From Taibaiella koreensis (lineage in GTDB: Bacteria > Bacteroidota > Bacteroidia > Chitinophagales > Chitinophagaceae), in the NCBI RefSeq assembly GCF_003545715.1, contig NZ_QVNU01000004.1:124001-188000 (forward strand): a stretch of DNA of 64,000 nucleotides, given 5' to 3'. Position numbers and translations under genes: made by a program. The notes beneath the pieces were generated by a model that was not told where the DNA came from, did not search any database, and saw only the letters and a list, made by a program, of their open reading frames with translations. Each line of letters begins with the position of its first letter. Positions within the stretch are counted from its first letter, which is position 1. Below are positions 61,773-64,000 of the stretch, piece after piece.

Positions 61773-64000
61773 GTGAGTGTTGCCGACTTCAGACCGGAAC
61801 TCTGGTTCCTGCTGCTTTGGTGCATGTGCCCGCAGCCCGTGGCTGCACAGTTGCCGGGAATGCACCAGTATACGATGGTCGACGGCTATACCGCTACCAA
61901 CGGCTACGTGGTGCAGCAGGATCCCATGGGATACATCTGGCTGGGAACCGGCAACGGTGCATTGCGGTTCGACGGGAAGCGGTTCCAGCGCTTCAGCGAT
62001 GCGGTGCGACCTGCCGACCAGGAAATACTCTCCTGCGAATTCTTTGGCAAAGACAAAGTGCTGCTCGTTCCCATTCTCAACAACATCGCCTGGTATCGTA
62101 ATGGCGAAGTGATCTCGGAACGAAGGGATCCAAGGCTGTCGCAGATACGGAACAAAGAAAAAAACAGCGCCTTTACCGACCGCTTTACGGGAAATGTATG
62201 GTTAAGCGACGGTGCTTTCTTTGGTACCCTATATTGCTTTTCGGGGGCTAAGATCACCCGGGTGGAAGGGCCCGACCCCGATGCGCTTATTGTAACCGTA
62301 CGGAACAACTGGTTTGTGGTGAACGACCGGAAAAATCCGCTCCGGTCCTACAATATACTGACCCGGCGCTACCGGGCGTTATCCGACGATAAAGGCCGGC
62401 CCCTGCGCTGCAAGGGCTTCCTCGAAACCAGGCTGAACGGACAGTACCTGTTTGCTTATGACAAACAATGGCAGAACCTGCGCATTTATGCCTTTTTGAA
62501 TGACAGCACGCTCACCCTGGCCCGGACCATTACCCGCCCGCTTGCCGGTAAGCCCTGGCGGGCTTACCCCGATAGCAGCCTGCGTATCTGGATCAATTTC
62601 CTTTCTGGTGGTATTGCCTTCCTGAAACCGGAGGGACCATCACCGTTGTTGTACCTGATGGAAAAAAAGCCCATCAATTATTTGTTTGTCGACCAGCAGC
62701 AGAACATCTGGATGTCGGCCAGGAACAACAACTTGTATTTCTTATCCCGCAACCATTTCCAAAACGCAATACGCGTTAATGAGCGATTACCGGGCAACGA
62801 TATTCCCCGCTGTATCCAGGGCGACGACTCGGGCAATATTGCGATCTGCTATATCAACAAAGCCTCGTTGTACATCCGTAGCAATGGCCGTATCCGGCAG
62901 TATAAGCTTAACAACAAGTTTGCCGAAGGCCCCCGCAGCATTTGTCCCATAGGCCGCAATCGTTTTCTTATCATAGAGAAAGACATGGCCCTGGTCGACG
63001 GTAATCGTAATATAGTCCGTTATTTCAAATTGGCGCACCTCACTTATAAGGACATGTGCCCTTATAGCAAAGGAGGCCTTCTCCTGGCCAGCCAGTCCGA
63101 TGTGCGGTACCTGACACCAGCGGTACTGGAGGGCAAACAGCAGGTGAAAGCACCAGAGGTTATCTTTGAAGGCAGAGCTTCGGCAGTAGCGGCATTTCCC
63201 GGCGGTGGCATCCTTATCGGTACACCTGATGGGCTGTTCGTAAAGCATACCCTTCATGCCCCGGCGCAACGGCTTACCGATCCCGACCTCGCCCATATCA
63301 ATGTTACTGATATCGTTGTCAGGGGACATCACGAAGCGTTGATCGGCACCAATGCCAATGGACTCTTCTACTATGATTTTAGCAATAACCGGGCTATTGC
63401 CATACCCCTACCCTCCGGCAGGGAAGGAACATTGGTGCGGCGTATTTTCCGGCAGAATGATAGTTCCTATTGGCTGTCAAGCGATCGGGGTGCGATACAG
63501 CTGCAGTTTGGCCGGGGTGTCGTTGTTAAGTATGTAAAAACCTTCGGCTTTTATGATGGGTTGCCGTCCGACAACATCACAAGTGTAGATGTGTACCGGG
63601 ATACCGCATTTATTACCACGGCCGAAGGTCCGGGAATCTTATACCTCCGCGATACGGCATCGCTGCGGATGAGCCCGCCGCTGGTATATATCAACAGCGT
63701 TCGTTTAAAGGACAGCATCGTGTCGCAACCGGCAACGCTGACATTGGGCCGCAGGCAAAATGATCTGCTGATCGCGCTTAGCGCCATTTCTTATGAAAGC
63801 TTTGGTAATATCCGGTATTTCTACCAGCTAAAGGGCTTCAGCGATGAATGGATCGAGACCGACAATCCCGATATCCGGCTCAACGGGCTACCACCCGGAC
63901 GATATGTATTCAGGGCCTACGCCGTCAATGCCAAGGGCGTACAGAGTGAAATGCAAGCGACATTGACCTTGCATATTGTTCCCGCGTTCTGGCAAACCAT
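61773..64000 (+). CDS. Propeller-type sensor protein (two-component regulator propeller, Y_Y_Y), partial
   Basis: The frame opens at a GTG at 61773 and is still open at the window end, about 742 codons. It is a signal-peptide protein (LWFLLLWCMCPQPVAA before QLPG). The propeller repeats begin with GYIWLGTGNGALRFDGKRF, continue with IWMSARNNNLYFL and LIGTPDGLF, and end in FYDGLPSDNITSV. Then a Y_Y_Y domain (LIALSAISYESFGNIRYFYQLKGFSDEWIET...GLPPGRYVFRAYAVN) follows. This is the extracellular part of Bacteroidota propeller sensors; the TM and kinase or regulator domains should follow beyond 64000. The target signal is unknown; often polysaccharides, or LytS-type kinases. Confidence 0.85.
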   Translation, partial: MSVADFRPELWFLLLWCMCPQPVAAQLPGMHQYTMVDGYTATNGYVVQQDPMGYIWLGTGNGALRFDGKRFQRFSDAVRPADQEILSCEFFGKDKVLLVPILNNIAWYRNGEVISERRDPRLSQIRNKEKNSAFTDRFTGNVWLSDGAFFGTLYCFSGAKITRVEGPDPDALIVTVRNNWFVVNDRKNPLRSYNILTRRYRALSDDKGRPLRCKGFLETRLNGQYLFAYDKQWQNLRIYAFLNDSTLTLARTITRPLAGKPWRAYPDSSLRIWINFLSGGIAFLKPEGPSPLLYLMEKKPINYLFVDQQQNIWMSARNNNLYFLSRNHFQNAIRVNERLPGNDIPRCIQGDDSGNIAICYINKASLYIRSNGRIRQYKLNNKFAEGPRSICPIGRNRFLIIEKDMALVDGNRNIVRYFKLAHLTYKDMCPYSKGGLLLASQSDVRYLTPAVLEGKQQVKAPEVIFEGRASAVAAFPGGGILIGTPDGLFVKHTLHAPAQRLTDPDLAHINVTDIVVRGHHEALIGTNANGLFYYDFSNNRAIAIPLPSGREGTLVRRIFRQNDSSYWLSSDRGAIQLQFGRGVVVKYVKTFGFYDGLPSDNITSVDVYRDTAFITTAEGPGILYLRDTASLRMSPPLVYINSVRLKDSIVSQPATLTLGRRQNDLLIALSAISYESFGNIRYFYQLKGFSDEWIETDNPDIRLNGLPPGRYVFRAYAVNAKGVQSEMQATLTLHIVPAFWQT

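Overview
The window looks like chromosome from a member of the Bacteroidota, most likely the Chitinophagales/Chitinophagaceae. This rests on the TAnnTTTG-type -7 promoter elements, weak or absent Shine-Dalgarno sequences, three proteins with type IX secretion (T9SS) C-terminal sorting tails, AraC regulators with membrane or metal-binding N-termini, an atpD-atpC pair apart from the rest of the ATP synthase genes, and a kdp cluster with a split KdpD. Base composition is balanced and even, apart from one AT-rich gene at 49671-50609. I see no tRNA, rRNA, CRISPR array, insertion sequence or prophage.

Layout, left half. 1-7256: the end of rmuC, a palindromic repeat, a YtxJ-like bacilliredoxin, a lipoprotein esterase, a small outer-membrane protein, two secreted HExxH proteins, a membrane-anchored AraC regulator and an APH-fold kinase. 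7257-14241: a repeat-bearing spacer and one 2102-residue protein with no signal peptide; it ends in a papain-like (C70/AvrRpt2-type) peptidase domain followed by an amidase_2-like domain. This is the strongest candidate for an undescribed system. 14406-19189: an OmpA-domain protein, an ECF sigma factor overlapping a membrane protein, a divergent HxlR/NTF2-like pair with two operator-like boxes, a methyltransferase and a short-chain dehydrogenase. 19370-26051: a copper-resistance cluster (multicopper oxidase with a C-terminal beta-barrel, DUF3347 protein, HMA chaperone, CopA ATPase, HMA-AraC regulator). 26463-36958: T9SS cargo proteins, a GntR/Fsr efflux pair sharing an operator-like motif, a CHAD-domain gene broken by an in-frame amber codon, a NmrA-like reductase and two tandem Crp/Fnr regulators.

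Layout, right half. 37132-38820 is a GT39 glycosyltransferase. 39061-49394 is one long minus-strand potassium-uptake cluster: a 119-aa protein, a 27-aa microprotein, kdpF, kdpA, kdpB, kdpC, two porin-like barrels, a stand-alone KdpD sensor half and a separate histidine kinase. Its likely response regulator is a sigma-54 activator at 50758-52140, separated from it by the AT-rich gene for a two-TM membrane protein. 52209-64000 holds a lipoprotein hydrolase, a YCII protein, atpC-atpD, a secreted protein of unknown function, a PI-PLC-X protein, a FadL-like barrel, pyrF, and the start of a propeller-type sensor that runs off the end.

In functional terms, the copper cluster pumps Cu(I) out of the cytoplasm (CopA), oxidises it in the envelope (multicopper oxidase) and probably senses it through an HMA domain fused to an AraC helix-turn-helix. 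The kdp cluster joins outer-membrane porins, the inner-membrane KdpFABC pump and its sensory proteins in one transcription unit. All calls come from reading the sequence; no database search was run.
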